A stretch of DNA of 64,000 nucleotides from a bacterium (lineage in GTDB: Bacteria; Lernaellota; Lernaellaia; JACKCT01): contig JAIOHV010000090.1 in assembly GCA_019912885.1 (NCBI GenBank), positions 1 to 64,000 of the forward strand. Reading direction: 5' to 3'. How positions within the stretch are numbered: the first letter of the stretch is position 1; every line of letters starts with the position of its first letter. Under the pieces are notes generated by a model. That model made no database searches and was not told where the DNA came from. It saw only the letters and a program-made list of their open reading frames with translations. A program made the position numbers and the translations under genes. Shown here piece by piece: positions 32,560-43,828 of this stretch.

Positions 32560-34449
32560 ATGACGTCCGGCGAATCCAACGATCGCGTCAGGGCAGCGCT
32601 CGCGGAGGTTCTCATTGACGAATCCGCGGATGCGCTTTTGACCGTTTCCCTCGACGGACGGATCTCCTGGTGGACCCCCGCGGCCGAGCGCGTGTACGGC
32701 TATCCGGCGGATGAGGTCGTCGGCGGCCGATTCGAGGACATCCTCGTCCCCGAAGCGCAACGCGAGGCGATGGCGCAATCGCTGGCGGAAGCCATCGAAA
32801 ATGGGGCGGCGCACGTAGATACGTTTCGGCGGCGCCGCGACGGCAAGCTCGAGGAGGTCAAGTCCACCCTTCGCCGCATCGACTCGGATAGCACCGCGTC
32901 GTTCATTGTCGTCGTCGATCGCGATATTTCCGAGCAGCGCCGCCTCGTGGATGAAATGCTCTACGAGGCGAAATTTCGCGGGCTGCTCGACGCGGCGCCC
33001 GACGCGATGGTCATGGTCGGCGCCAACGGGCTGATCCGCTTCATCAATTCGCAGACGGAGCACCTGTTCGGATACGAACGCGCGGAGCTGATCGGGCAGC
33101 CGGTGGAGGTTCTGGTGCCTCCGCGATATCGCGCCCTGCACCCGGAACACCGCGGCCGGTATTTCTCGGACCCGCGCACCCGCCCGATGGGTGCGGGGCT
33201 GGACTTGTTCGCGATACGCAAGGATGGCTCGGAATTTCCCGCGGAGATCAGTCTCGCGCCGACGCAAACGTCATCGGGAATTCTGGTCATGGCGGCCATT
33301 CGCGATGTCACGCAGCGGAAACGCGCGGAAACGAAGTTCCGCGACCTTCTCGAATCCGCGCCCGACGCGATGGTGATCGTGAACAATCGCGGCGAGATCC
33401 TTCTGATCAACGCGCAGACGGAAAAACTCTTCGGGTACGAACGCGAGGATCTCATTGGCCGGCGGGTCGAAAATCTCATGCCCGAACGCTTTCGGCGCTC
33501 GCACCCGGAACACCGCGCGGGATACTTCATGGAGCCGCGCGTGCGCCCGATGGGATCGGGTTTCGAGCTATTCGGCCTGCGCAAGGACGGGTCGGAATTT
33601 CCGGTCGAGATCAGCCTTTCGCCGTTGCACACCGAGGAAGGCACGCTCGTTTCCGCGGCGATCCGCGACATCACCGAACGCAAGCGGCTCGAGGAACGAA
33701 CGCAGGAGGCGAACCGGCTCAAGGGCGAATTTCTCGCGAATATGTCACATGAGCTGCGTACGCCGCTGAACGCGATCATCGGTTTCGCGCAGCTTTTGCA
33801 CAAAGGCAAGGTCGGCCCGATGTCGGACACGCACAAGGAGTACGTCGGCGACATCCTGACGAGTTCAACGCACCTGCTGAATCTCATCAACGACGTACTG
33901 GACCTGGCGAAGGTCGAATCCGGCAAGATGGAGTTTCAACCGGTACCTGTGAATCTGGAGCGCCTGGTCGCCGAGGTGCGCGACGTGGTGCGCGGGCTCG
34001 CCGCCGCCAAGCGGCTCAAGCTCGAGACGCAGGTCGACGTGCCAAGCGCGATCATCGATCCGGGCCGCGTCAAGCAGGTGCTCTACAACTACGTGTCGAA
34101 CGCCATCAAATTCACGCCGGATAACGGACGCGTGTCGATCCGCGTCGCGGCCCAAGGGCCGGATCTGTTTCGCATCGACGTCGAAGACACCGGCATCGGC
34201 ATCGCCGAAACGGATTTCCGGCGGCTGTTCGTGGCGTTTCACCAACTCGACGCCAGCTCCGGCAAGCGATATTCGGGGTCGGGACTGGGGCTGGCGCTGA
34301 CCAAGCAGATCGTCGAGGCGCACGGCGGCCGCGTGGAATTGCGAAGCAAGCTCGGCGAAGGGAGCACCTTTTCGGCCATTCTGCCCCGGGACGCGACCGG
34401 CATCGCCACCTACATCCCGCCACCGGAGGATTCGGATGATGCCCGGTGA
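32560..34449 (+). CDS. Sensor histidine kinase with three PAS domains
   Basis: 629 aa from ATG 32560 (a GTG 15 bases upstream is the alternative). No membrane helix, so it is a cytoplasmic sensor. Three PAS domains (about 15-130, 140-255, 260-375); the second and third are near copies ([20 protein letters not shown] and [20 protein letters not shown]). They are followed by HisKA with the phospho-acceptor His397 in [13 protein letters not shown], the N box [10 protein letters not shown], and G boxes DTGIGIA and [10 protein letters not shown]. The receiver encoded next overlaps by 14 bases and is its likely target. The PAS ligands are unknown. Confidence 0.92.
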   Translation: MTSGESNDRVRAALAEVLIDESADALLTVSLDGRISWWTPAAERVYGYPADEVVGGRFEDILVPEAQREAMAQSLAEAIENGAAHVDTFRRRRDGKLEEVKSTLRRIDSDSTASFIVVVDRDISEQRRLVDEMLYEAKFRGLLDAAPDAMVMVGANGLIRFINSQTEHLFGYERAELIGQPVEVLVPPRYRALHPEHRGRYFSDPRTRPMGAGLDLFAIRKDGSEFPAEISLAPTQTSSGILVMAAIRDVTQRKRAETKFRDLLESAPDAMVIVNNRGEILLINAQTEKLFGYEREDLIGRRVENLMPERFRRSHPEHRAGYFMEPRVRPMGSGFELFGLRKDGSEFPVEISLSPLHTEEGTLVSAAIRDITERKRLEERTQEANRLKGEFLANMSHELRTPLNAIIGFAQLLHKGKVGPMSDTHKEYVGDILTSSTHLLNLINDVLDLAKVESGKMEFQPVPVNLERLVAEVRDVVRGLAAAKRLKLETQVDVPSAIIDPGRVKQVLYNYVSNAIKFTPDNGRVSIRVAAQGPDLFRIDVEDTGIGIAETDFRRLFVAFHQLDASSGKRYSGSGLGLALTKQIVEAHGGRVELRSKLGEGSTFSAILPRDATGIATYIPPPEDSDDAR

Positions 34450-34834
34450 AGCGATTCTCATCGTCGAAGACAATCCGCAGAACCTCAAGCTGGCGAGCGT
34501 GCTGCTGAAACTCGAGGGGTACGACGTGCGGACCGCCGGCGACGCGGAGGAGGCCTTGCGCGTCCTACAGACGTTTTCCCCGCGCCTCATCCTGATGGAC
34601 ATCCAGCTTCCCGGCATGGACGGCCTCGCCCTGACGCGGCGGTTGAAGGCGGATCCTTCCTGGCACGATGTTGTTGTCATCGCGGTGACGGCCTACGCGA
34701 TGAAAGGCGATCAACGCAAGGCGCTCGCGGCCGGGTGCGACGATTACGTGCCCAAGCCGATCGATACGGACGAGTTGCCGCGCATGGTGGAGCGCCATCT
34801 GCGCGCTCACGGCGGCGCGGGAGCGCCCGCATGA
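34436..34834 (+). CDS. Single-domain response regulator (DivK/CheY-like)
   Basis: 132 aa, one receiver domain and no output domain. The acidic pocket is [10 protein letters not shown]; the phospho-acceptor Asp is in [13 protein letters not shown]; the conserved Thr and Lys are in AVTAYAM and YVPKPID. GGAGG lies 7 bases before the ATG. It sits between a PAS kinase and a hybrid kinase, overlapping both (14 and 4 bases), so it may relay phosphate between them or act as a protein-binding switch. Confidence 0.92.
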   Translation: MMPGEAILIVEDNPQNLKLASVLLKLEGYDVRTAGDAEEALRVLQTFSPRLILMDIQLPGMDGLALTRRLKADPSWHDVVVIAVTAYAMKGDQRKALAAGCDDYVPKPIDTDELPRMVERHLRAHGGAGAPA

Positions 34835-37713
34835 AAAAGCCGGTCATCGTCGTCGTCGAGGACAATCCGCAAACGCGCAAGATGCTCCGCGTCACGCTCG
34901 AGTCCGGCGGGTATTCCGTTTTCGAAACGGCTACGGCCAAGGCGGCGCTCGACGCGATCGGCCATTCGCGGCCGGACGCCGTGCTGCAGGACCTGATCTT
35001 GCCGGACATGGACGGCTTTGAACTGGCGCAGCGGATTCGGGCCTTGCCCTGGGGTCCGGATCTTCCGATTTTTGCGTTGTCCGGTTTCGTCGGCCGCATG
35101 GGGGAAACGCGGGCCAACGCGTTCGGATTCGCGGCGCTGCTGCTGAAACCGATCGAACCCGACCGCCTGCTTGCGGTCTTGCAGGAGCGGGTGCCGACGC
35201 GCGAACGAACGGCGCCGGCCTTCGGAAAAAATCGCCGGATGCTCCTTGTCGACGACGACCCGATTCAGCTCAAGGTGACGCGCCTTCAGTTCGCGGACCT
35301 GGGATTCGAGGTGGTTGTCGCCAACAGCGCGGCCACCGCCTTGCGCGCCGCGCGCGAGAAGCCGCCGGACATCATCGTGAGCGACGTGTTCATGCCGAAC
35401 ATGGACGGATTCCAGTTTTGCCTGGCGATCCGGCGCGACGAGGTTCTCAAGGGCATTCCCGTCGTGCTGTTGTCGGCGTGGTACGAGTCGGAGTCCGACC
35501 GCGAGCTGGCGCGCCGCGTCGGCGCGACGATGCTGGCGGCGCGGACGCCGGATCTCGACATCGCCACCCGCGCGATCCGCGAGGCGCTCGCGGCGGGCGC
35601 AAGCGCGGCCGTCCCCGCGGACGAGGGCGACGACAGGCTTAAGCTCGATCACGCCCAGACGGTGATCGCCCATCTCGAGCGCCGCCTGGAAACCCTGTCG
35701 GGACTGGCGCGCCGCTGCACGTTGCAGGCGGCACAGATCGCGCTTCTTTCCGGCATCACGGACGCGCTGACGAGCAACCTCAACACGGACCTCGCGTTGC
35801 GGGATGTGCTCGCGGCCACGCTCGACGCCGCGGGGATCTCCAAGGGGGCGCTGTTTTTTCGTGAGGACGACGGCCCTGTGAAGCTTCGCCTGGGAATAGG
35901 ATTTTCGGAAAGGGAACTCGACGGGCTCGATCGTATCGTCGCGCGGCCGGATCTCCTGGCCGTCGTTTTCGACCGGCGTGCGACGTTGTCCCTGTCGCTC
36001 AAGGACGAGGACGAGCGGAACGCCGCGATTCTGAAGGCGGCGGGGGTCGATTCAATCCAACTCGTGCCACTGGTTTCCGAGAGCCGTTGCGTCGGCATCA
36101 TCCTTCTCGGCGCGATCACGACCGACGTCTCCAATGAAGATACCGTCGCATTCGCGCGCGCGATGGGAAACCAGCTCGCGCTTTCACTGGAGCTGGCCCA
36201 TTCGTTTCAGCGGCTGGCCGAATCGGAGCGGAAATACCGCACCGTCATGACGAACGCGCACGATTTCGTGGCGATCCTCTCGCCCGACGGAACGATTCGC
36301 GAGGCGAACCGGCGAGCGGCCGAGCTGTTGGGTTGCGAGCCGGACGACCTTGTCGGGCGTCCCCTTGCCAAGTTCATCGACCCGAACGCGGGGGATCCGG
36401 CGACGATCGCGGAAAGCATCCTGCGCGGGCCGGCACCGTCGATCCCGATTCCCATTCGCCGCCACGACGGTTCGGTCGTGCTCAAGGAATTTTCGCGGTC
36501 CGAGCTCGAGTTCGAAGGCGCGCCGATGATGCTCGTCGTCGGCCGCGACGTGACCGAACGCGTGCACGCACAGGCCCAGCTCATGGTGGCCGATCGCATG
36601 GCGTCGCTCGGCACGCTGGCCGCGGGCGTCGCGCACGAGATCAACAATCCCCTGTCCGCGGTGACGGGAAACCTGGATCTGGCGGCAAGCCGGCTTGCGC
36701 GCGTGAGCGCGCTTGTTCCGAACAATGCGGATCTGACGGAGATCGCGTCCGAAATTCGGGACGCGCTCGGCGCCTCGGAACGCGTCGCGCGTATCGTTGA
36801 CGACATCCGGATGTTCTCGCGCGTGCAGGACGTCACGCGCGACATCTTCGACATCCATCGCGTCGTCGATTCCTCGCTCAGGATCGCGCAAAACGAAATC
36901 CGTCACCGGGCGCGTGTCGTGACGGAATATGGCGACGTGCCGCGCGTGCAGGCGAACGAATCGCAGGTCGGGCAGGTGATTTTGAATCTCATCCTCAACG
37001 CGGCGCAGGCCATCCCGGAGGGCGCCGCCGCGGAAAATGAAATCCGCGTTCGAACCCGGGCAAGCGACGGCCGGAAACGCATCGTGCTTGAGGTTTCCGA
37101 CACGGGCGCCGGCATCGCGCCACATCACGCGGCGCAATTGTTCACGCCGTTCTTCACAACAAAGCCGGCGGGCGTGGGCACGGGATTGGGCCTGGCGATT
37201 TGCCATCGCATCGTGACCGCGCTTGGCGGCGAGATCACGTTCGAGTCCGCGCCGGGACGCGGAACGACCTTTCGCGTCACGCTGCCCGCGGCCGACGAAA
37301 CCGCCGCCCGGGACGCGCCCGCATCGCCCGCGCCGAACGGGCCGCCGCGCCGGGGGCGGATTCTGGTGGTCGACGACGACCCGATGGTGACGACGATCAT
37401 GGCTCGCGTGTTGACGGCGGAGCACGAGGTTGTTTCGCTGACGGACGCCGCTGAAGCCATGAAACGAATCGCCGCGGGCGAGCGATTCGATGTCATCGTT
37501 TGCGACATGATGATGCCGCGAATGAGCGGCATGGATTTTCACGCCGAGTTGCGCCGGCAGGCGCCCGAGCAGGCCGACCGCATGGTTTTCATCACCGGCG
37601 GCGCCTACACGGCAAAGGCGCGAAAGTTTCTCGAAACCGTGCCGAACGCGCGCCTCGACAAGCCTTTCCGCCCGCAGGTGCTTCGCGAAATCGTCAACGA
37701 ACGCCTGCGCTGA
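34831..37713 (+). CDS. Hybrid histidine kinase: REC-REC-GAF-PAS-HisKA-HATPase-REC
   Basis: 960 aa from ATG 34831 ([17 protein letters not shown]). It begins with two receiver domains (Asp in VLQDLILPDMDG and in IIVSDVFMPNMDG). A linker helix leads to a GAF domain (about 320-470), a PAS domain (about 475-590), a kinase core with His602 in GVAHEINNPLSAV, HATPase boxes (DTGAGIAPHH, GTGLGLAICHRI) and a C-terminal receiver (VIVCDMMMPRMSGMDF). The double N-terminal receiver suggests that it integrates other phosphorelays, including the adjacent single receiver. Its kinase-REC end is closely similar to the kinase at 52633-54540, so they are paralogues. Confidence 0.92.
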   Translation: MKKPVIVVVEDNPQTRKMLRVTLESGGYSVFETATAKAALDAIGHSRPDAVLQDLILPDMDGFELAQRIRALPWGPDLPIFALSGFVGRMGETRANAFGFAALLLKPIEPDRLLAVLQERVPTRERTAPAFGKNRRMLLVDDDPIQLKVTRLQFADLGFEVVVANSAATALRAAREKPPDIIVSDVFMPNMDGFQFCLAIRRDEVLKGIPVVLLSAWYESESDRELARRVGATMLAARTPDLDIATRAIREALAAGASAAVPADEGDDRLKLDHAQTVIAHLERRLETLSGLARRCTLQAAQIALLSGITDALTSNLNTDLALRDVLAATLDAAGISKGALFFREDDGPVKLRLGIGFSERELDGLDRIVARPDLLAVVFDRRATLSLSLKDEDERNAAILKAAGVDSIQLVPLVSESRCVGIILLGAITTDVSNEDTVAFARAMGNQLALSLELAHSFQRLAESERKYRTVMTNAHDFVAILSPDGTIREANRRAAELLGCEPDDLVGRPLAKFIDPNAGDPATIAESILRGPAPSIPIPIRRHDGSVVLKEFSRSELEFEGAPMMLVVGRDVTERVHAQAQLMVADRMASLGTLAAGVAHEINNPLSAVTGNLDLAASRLARVSALVPNNADLTEIASEIRDALGASERVARIVDDIRMFSRVQDVTRDIFDIHRVVDSSLRIAQNEIRHRARVVTEYGDVPRVQANESQVGQVILNLILNAAQAIPEGAAAENEIRVRTRASDGRKRIVLEVSDTGAGIAPHHAAQLFTPFFTTKPAGVGTGLGLAICHRIVTALGGEITFESAPGRGTTFRVTLPAADETAARDAPASPAPNGPPRRGRILVVDDDPMVTTIMARVLTAEHEVVSLTDAAEAMKRIAAGERFDVIVCDMMMPRMSGMDFHAELRRQAPEQADRMVFITGGAYTAKARKFLETVPNARLDKPFRPQVLREIVNERLR

Positions 37714-37910
37714 CCCGCGGCGGCGTTTGAAGATCATTCGTGCGGAAAACGACGGTTTGCGGACTTTCGGGTTGTGCGGGCGTTCGGGCGGGCCGGATGA
37801 TATCGCCGTCATTCCGATGCGCCGTCGCCGGTGACGAAAAAATCCACGGTCTCGCGCGATTTGGCTCCGGGTGCGGGGCAATCGGCGTTTTCATTTCACG
37901 GAGGTGTTCG

Positions 37911-38888
37911 ATGACCAAACGTTGGATCGGAATTCTTATCGGGATTTTGCTGGCGATTTCTTTCGCCGCCGGTTGTTCGTGCGGCGACGACGACGACGAC
38001 GATGACGATGTCGGCGACGACGACGACGATGTCAGCGATGACGATGACGACGATGATGCGGACGATGATGCGGACGATGACGATGTCGATGACGACACGG
38101 ATGACGACGATACGGGGGACGATGACGACGAGCCGATGTGCATGATTTCCGAGATCATGTACGACGAGGGTTGCGACGAAACCGACACGCAGTGCTACAT
38201 CGTGACGTACAATGAGAACGGCGACATGGCGATGGAGCATTTCGACGCGGGGTGCGACGGCGTGACGCCGAACGACAGCTGCCGCACCTACCTGTACAAC
38301 GAGGCGGGGTGGCTCCTCGGATTCGAGGATAGCGACGGCTGCGACGAAAGCGTGGACGGCTGCGGGGAGTACACCTTTGACGGATATGGCAACCCCGTGT
38401 CCTACACCTACGACTCCGATTGCGACGGGACGCCCAGCTACTGCTCGACGAGCGAATACAACGAAGACAATCAGCGCATTTCCGGCGAAACCGACTACGG
38501 ATGCGACAGCGTCATCGACGAATGCACGACGTACACGTATACGGAGGACGGCAAGGAGTCGGCGGTGAACATCGATGAGGATTGCGACGATACCGACGAC
38601 CGCTGCGGTACGTACACCTACGACGAGGATGGCAACCTCATCCACTGGGAATACGATGTCGGGTGCGACCAGACAGCGAACGCCGGCGACTATTGCTTCG
38701 ACTACGATTCCGACCCGTCCGGCAACCTTTACGTCTCATTCTACGACGTGCTTTGCGACGGCGAGGGCGCGGGTGATGTCTGCTACGATTTTACCTTTGA
38801 CGACGAGGGGTACCCCGTGACCATGGAAGCCGACACGGATTGCGACGGGAGCGTCGACGAGTGCGTCGAATACGAATTCGTTTGCTGA
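37911..38888 (+). CDS. Poly-Asp lipoprotein with eight Cys-paired YD-like repeats
   Basis: 325 aa from ATG 37911 (MTKRWIGILIGILLAI), with GGAGG upstream. The lipobox is SFAAGC. The mature start CSCG is followed by about 50 residues that are almost all Asp with a few Ala, Val, Gly and Thr. Then come about eight repeats of some 30 residues with the pattern C..Y.Y...G.......D..CDG, for example CGEYTFDGYGNPVSYTYDSD. They recall YD/Rhs beta-repeats but add a regularly spaced Cys pair per unit, so disulfide-braced beta repeats are likely. The function is unknown; it is probably surface-exposed. Confidence 0.78.
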   Translation: MTKRWIGILIGILLAISFAAGCSCGDDDDDDDDVGDDDDDVSDDDDDDDADDDADDDDVDDDTDDDDTGDDDDEPMCMISEIMYDEGCDETDTQCYIVTYNENGDMAMEHFDAGCDGVTPNDSCRTYLYNEAGWLLGFEDSDGCDESVDGCGEYTFDGYGNPVSYTYDSDCDGTPSYCSTSEYNEDNQRISGETDYGCDSVIDECTTYTYTEDGKESAVNIDEDCDDTDDRCGTYTYDEDGNLIHWEYDVGCDQTANAGDYCFDYDSDPSGNLYVSFYDVLCDGEGAGDVCYDFTFDDEGYPVTMEADTDCDGSVDECVEYEFVC

Positions 38889-38897
38889 ACAAAGCAT

Positions 38898-38930
38898 GGG
38901 GGGTGGCGCGCGCGCCATCCCCCCTTTCTT
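38898..38930 (+). terminator. Rho-independent terminator after the poly-Asp repeat lipoprotein
   Basis: GGGGGGTGGCGC pairs with GCGCCATCCCCCC with one bulge, followed by TTTCTT. It begins 10 bases after the stop. Confidence 0.75.
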
Positions 38931-38990
38931 CGGCTCCCGCGCGCGGGTAGCGTGAGCCGGTTGAATCCGGAAACAACGAAAACGCGCGGC

Positions 38991-40382
<1,392 letters not shown>

Positions 40383-40450
40383 TCGCGGCGCTTCGAACCT
40401 GTTACTTCTGCGGCGAAACGCCGCCAACGACTGCCGCAAGGGGGAACACG

Positions 40451-40861
40451 ATGAAATCGATCATGGTGCTTGGCGTGGTGTTGTGCGTCTTTGCGAACGT
40501 GGCCGTCGCCGGCGACGATTTCGTTGCGGAGATCAAGGCGAAGGCGGAGCCTGTGGTGAAGCATTTCTTCGAGTCGTACGAGGCGAAGAACTACGAGGCG
40601 GCGCGCCGCGACTTTGACGACAAAATGCGCGCCGGTCTTCCGGCAAGTCAAATGCAGGCGCTGGAAGAACAGGACCTTGCCAAGTACGGCAAAATCGATT
40701 CTTGGAAATTTTCGGGATGGCTGCGCGAGGGTTCGCACGACACGGCGTTCGTGGACCTGAAGCGCGAAAAGGGTCCGGCGCTTCAATATCGTTTCGTTTT
40801 CAAGACGGGTCCGGGCGAGAAGAGGCTCGGCGGTCTCTGGTACAAACCGATCGAGGACTGA
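40451..40861 (+). CDS. Small periplasmic protein, unknown function
   Basis: 136 aa from ATG 40451 (MKSIMVLGVVLCVFANVAVA), with AAGGGG upstream; the signal peptide is cleaved after AVA. The mature domain (VKHFFESYEAKNYEAARRDFD, then LQYRFVFKTGPGEKRLGGLWYKP) has the helix plus curved sheet pattern of NTF2-like/DUF3887-type domains. It lies 68 bases after chrA and shares its direction, so it may be in the same transcript. I assign no function. Confidence 0.75.
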   Translation: MKSIMVLGVVLCVFANVAVAGDDFVAEIKAKAEPVVKHFFESYEAKNYEAARRDFDDKMRAGLPASQMQALEEQDLAKYGKIDSWKFSGWLREGSHDTAFVDLKREKGPALQYRFVFKTGPGEKRLGGLWYKPIED

Positions 40862-40871
40862 TCGCGCGCCG

Positions 40872-41753
40872 CTATTTCAATCCCCGGTGGCGGATGAGCC
40901 CCTCCTGCGCGACGGAGGCGACAAGCCGCCCCTTCGTGTCGTAGAAGCTGCCGAAATTCAGGCCGCGCGCGCCGGCGGCGCTGGGGCTGCGCATCACATG
41001 GAGCAACCATTCGTCGATGCGGAAATCGCGGTGAAACCAGATCGAGTGATCCAGGCTCGCCACCTGCATCTGCGGCTCGAAGAAGCTGTGTCCGTGGGGA
41101 TTCAGCGAAGCCTGCAAGAGGCCGAAGTCCGACGCGTAGGCGAGCATGTAGCGATGCACGATGGGATCGTCGGGCAGGCGGTCCGCCGTGCGCAGCCACG
41201 CGTAACGCACGGGCTCGCGCTTTTCCGGCGCGAAAGGGTTCATCGGATTGATGGGGCGAATCTCGACCGGGCGCTCCGCCGTCAGTTTCGTTCGCACGCC
41301 CTCCGGAATCTTGTGCGCGATCGTCTGCACGAGGTCGTGTTCGTTCGGGATGCCCTCGGGGCCGGGCACCTCGGGCGCCTCGTCCTGATGCTCAAAACCC
41401 GGCTCGTCGACCTGGAACGACGCGGACATCGAGAAGATCGCCTGGCCTTTCTGGATCGCGACGACGCGGCGCGTGGTGAAGCTTTTGCCGTTCCGGATGC
41501 AATCGACCTGATAGACGATGGGGCGCGACGGATCGCCGGGGCGCAGGAAATATCCGTGCAGGCTGTGGACGTGGCGATCGGCCGGTACGGTGCGTATCGC
41601 GGCCGAAAGCGACTGCCCCAGCACATGCCCGCCGAACAGGTTGCCGAAACCCAGGTCGATGCTCTCCCCCCGGAAGATGGTCTCCTCGATCGGTTCGAGC
41701 GTCAGCGTGCGCAGGAGTTCGGCGAGGGCTTCCTTGCCGGTTGGTGCCGTCAT
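40872..41753 (-). CDS. tesB: Acyl-CoA thioesterase II
   Basis: 293 aa, usual length. It has a double hotdog fold, with NLFGGHVLGQSLSAAIRTV in the first domain and DFGLLQASLNPH, VASLDHSIWFHRDFR and DEWLLHVMRSPSA in the second. The catalytic Asp of the TesB family corresponds to the SLDHSIWFH region. It hydrolyses medium- and long-chain acyl-CoAs in the cytoplasm. It converges with the small periplasmic protein gene, with a gap of only 10 bases. Confidence 0.95.
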   Translation of the reverse strand: MTAPTGKEALAELLRTLTLEPIEETIFRGESIDLGFGNLFGGHVLGQSLSAAIRTVPADRHVHSLHGYFLRPGDPSRPIVYQVDCIRNGKSFTTRRVVAIQKGQAIFSMSASFQVDEPGFEHQDEAPEVPGPEGIPNEHDLVQTIAHKIPEGVRTKLTAERPVEIRPINPMNPFAPEKREPVRYAWLRTADRLPDDPIVHRYMLAYASDFGLLQASLNPHGHSFFEPQMQVASLDHSIWFHRDFRIDEWLLHVMRSPSAAGARGLNFGSFYDTKGRLVASVAQEGLIRHRGLK

Positions 41754-41850
41754 CGGGTATCCGCGGTTGGCGACCGCGCGAAAATGTCGCGGCGCGGGGT
41801 CTGGTTAGCACAAATCGCGGCGCCGCGAAAAGGCCGTGCCGCCAAACGCG

Positions 41851-41878
41851 AAAAAGGCCGGCGCGGGCCGGCCTTTTC
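41851..41878 (-). terminator. Terminator of the first Asp-rich lipoprotein paralogue
   Basis: AAAAGGCCGGC-GCGG-GCCGGCCTTTT, a near-perfect hairpin with A and T flanks that works in both directions. It lies 22 bases beyond the minus-strand stop at 41900 and is almost identical to the hairpin at 42826-42851. Confidence 0.8.
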
Positions 41879-41899
41879 TTTGCGATCAGCCCGATTACG

Positions 41900-42721
41900 T
41901 CAAGGAACGGTATATTCGACGAGATACACCTCTTCGTCCGAGATCAACCCGATGCCGCGGGCGTAGATCTTGATCTCGCCGAGGCAATCGGCGCCACCAA
42001 ATTCAAAATCCGCGGCGTTGAGGGTGTCTTCAAATTCACCCGCCGGCAGACCCCACCAGCCGCCGAAGCTCTGGACTTCGGACAGATCGTGGACCACGCC
42101 GGGAGCGTACACCTGATAAAACACGTCACCGACTCCGGGATTCGCCGGCATGACGATGCCCGCCTGGTATCCATTTTCACCGGCGCGCCAGACGTCTTCG
42201 TCACCCACAACGTCACCGTCTTCGTAGAATTCGACATCCTCGCCGAAGTAGCAGACCGTGCCGTCCGGCGCTTGAGCGAAGAAATTGTACGAAATCTCGG
42301 CGAGTTCGCCGTTCTCGTACTCGGCTTCCGTAACGACGCGGGCCGTCACGCCGGAGACCTCCTCGGTCTGGTCGAGCACGTCGATCTCGATGCGGATCTC
42401 ATCGTCGCCGTCGAAGCCCTCGAGAATCAGTTGCAGGCCGACCGGAAGCGGAAAGAAATCGTGGTCGATGTCGAGCGTGAACGGACCGTTCGAGGGATCG
42501 CACACGGACAGATCGATCGTGGGGACACGGCAGTCGTCGTCATCGTCGTCATCGCCGGCGTCGTCGTCGGCGTCATCGTCGGCGTCATCGTCATCGTCGT
42601 CATCATCGTCGTCGTCAACGTCCACGTCGTCGTCGTCATCGTCTCCACAACCGCAGCCGTTAGCCGCAAACACGGCGAATACGAAAAGCAGCGCAAACAG
42701 GATCGCAATCGGCTTGTTCAT
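41900..42721 (-). CDS. Poly-Asp lipoprotein, tandem paralogue A
   Basis: 273 aa from ATG 42721 (MNKPIAILFALLFVFA), with AGGAGG upstream. The Cys after the signal sequence lies in AANGCGCG, followed by about 40 residues of almost pure Asp. The globular domain contains CRVPTIDLSVCDPSNGPFTL, an EEVSGVTARVVTE strand, and FAQAPDGTVCYFGEDVEFYE, then a predicted beta-rich C-terminus. The block NFFAQAPDGTVCYFGEDV is identical in the neighbouring gene at 42872-43651. The family resembles secreted beta-proteins that are expanded in some deltaproteobacterial genomes. The function is unknown. Confidence 0.78.
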   Translation of the reverse strand: MNKPIAILFALLFVFAVFAANGCGCGDDDDDDVDVDDDDDDDDDDDADDDADDDAGDDDDDDDCRVPTIDLSVCDPSNGPFTLDIDHDFFPLPVGLQLILEGFDGDDEIRIEIDVLDQTEEVSGVTARVVTEAEYENGELAEISYNFFAQAPDGTVCYFGEDVEFYEDGDVVGDEDVWRAGENGYQAGIVMPANPGVGDVFYQVYAPGVVHDLSEVQSFGGWWGLPAGEFEDTLNAADFEFGGADCLGEIKIYARGIGLISDEEVYLVEYTVP

Positions 42722-42825
42722 GAACCATTCCTCCTTGGAACGAACAAAGGGTTCCTCGATTCCCTCACAGCAGCTTTTTGAGTTGTAAGACGCATTACAA
42801 CAATTCCGCACCCGTGTACAGACGG

Positions 42826-42851
42826 AAAAAGCCGGCGCGGGCCGGCCTTTT
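42826..42851 (-). terminator. Terminator of the second Asp-rich lipoprotein paralogue
   Basis: AAAAA-GCCGGC-GCGG-GCCGGC-CTTTTCC, placed about 20 bases after the stop of the gene at 42872. It is nearly the same sequence as the terminator of the downstream paralogue. Confidence 0.78.
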
Positions 42852-42871
42852 CCTTGAACTCGATTGTATTA

Positions 42872-43651
42872 TTACTTGACGGTGAATTCGACCAGCACCG
42901 CCGCCTCATCGACGATATTGCCGATGCCGCGCGCGTACACCTTGCGCTCGCCTTCGCATTCGCCGTCGAGCGGGTCGTAGTCCATCGCCGTCAGCGTATC
43001 GTCGAAATCTCCGGCGGGCGTGGAGACCGATTCGCCGAACGCGGTGATTTCGGAGCTATCCTCCGCGGTGCCGGGCGCGTATTCCTGGTAGAACGCCTGG
43101 CCGATTTCGGGCGTGCCGGGCATGAGGATGCCGGCCTCGTAATCGGCCTCGCCGGCGCGCCATGCGCCTTCGTGGCCTACGATCTCGCCGTCCTCGTAGT
43201 CGTCCACGTCCTCGCCGAAATAGCAGACCGTGCCGTCGGGAGCCTGCGCGAAAAAGTTGAACGAGATCTCGACGAGCTCGCCGTCCTCGTATTCCGTCTC
43301 GGTCACGACGCGGGTGGTCACGCCCGCGACCTCCTCGGTTTCATCGAGAACCTCGACCTCGACGCGAATCGACTCGCCGTCGTCCTCTCCCTCAAGAACC
43401 AGCAACATGCCGACCTGGAAAGGCAGGAAGTCGTTATCGATATCGGTCGTGAACGGCCCATTTTCCGGGGCGCACACGGCCAGATCGAGATTCGGCGTCG
43501 GGCATTCGCCGTCGTCGTCGTCGTCGTCATCGTCGTCATCGTCGCCCGCATCGTCGTCGTCATCGTCGTCGTCGCCGCATCCCAGGCCATACGCCGCCGA
43601 AACGACAAGGATCAGAAACAGAGCCATCAAAAATGGGAGCTGTCGGTTCAT
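42872..43651 (-). CDS. Poly-Asp lipoprotein, tandem paralogue B
   Basis: 259 aa from ATG 43651 (MNRQLPFLMALFLILV), with AGGAGG upstream. The Cys lies in AAYGLGC, then G and two Asp runs separated by AG. The body aligns with paralogue A from CPTPNLDLAVCAPENGPF onward, including NFFAQAPDGTVCYFGEDV and a shared C-terminus (KVYARGIGNIVDEAAVLVEF against KIYARGIGLISDEEVYLVEY). Each paralogue has its own promoter space and terminator. It is probably an outer-membrane lipoprotein; no enzyme motif is seen. Confidence 0.78.
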   Translation of the reverse strand: MNRQLPFLMALFLILVVSAAYGLGCGDDDDDDDDAGDDDDDDDDDDDGECPTPNLDLAVCAPENGPFTTDIDNDFLPFQVGMLLVLEGEDDGESIRVEVEVLDETEEVAGVTTRVVTETEYEDGELVEISFNFFAQAPDGTVCYFGEDVDDYEDGEIVGHEGAWRAGEADYEAGILMPGTPEIGQAFYQEYAPGTAEDSSEITAFGESVSTPAGDFDDTLTAMDYDPLDGECEGERKVYARGIGNIVDEAAVLVEFTVK

Positions 43652-43828
43652 GGTCAAATCCTCCTCGGGGACGTTTGTCCCGTTTCATGCCGATAACGAC
43701 CGCAATCCGCGTGCCGTCATTCGGCGCGAATTTTCGACCGAAAGGGGCACCCAATGGCATGATTCGCGCGTTTTCTCGCGCGAGTTTTTCAGCACTGATG
43801 ATTTTTCAGCGCACCGCGCGCGCCCGTG

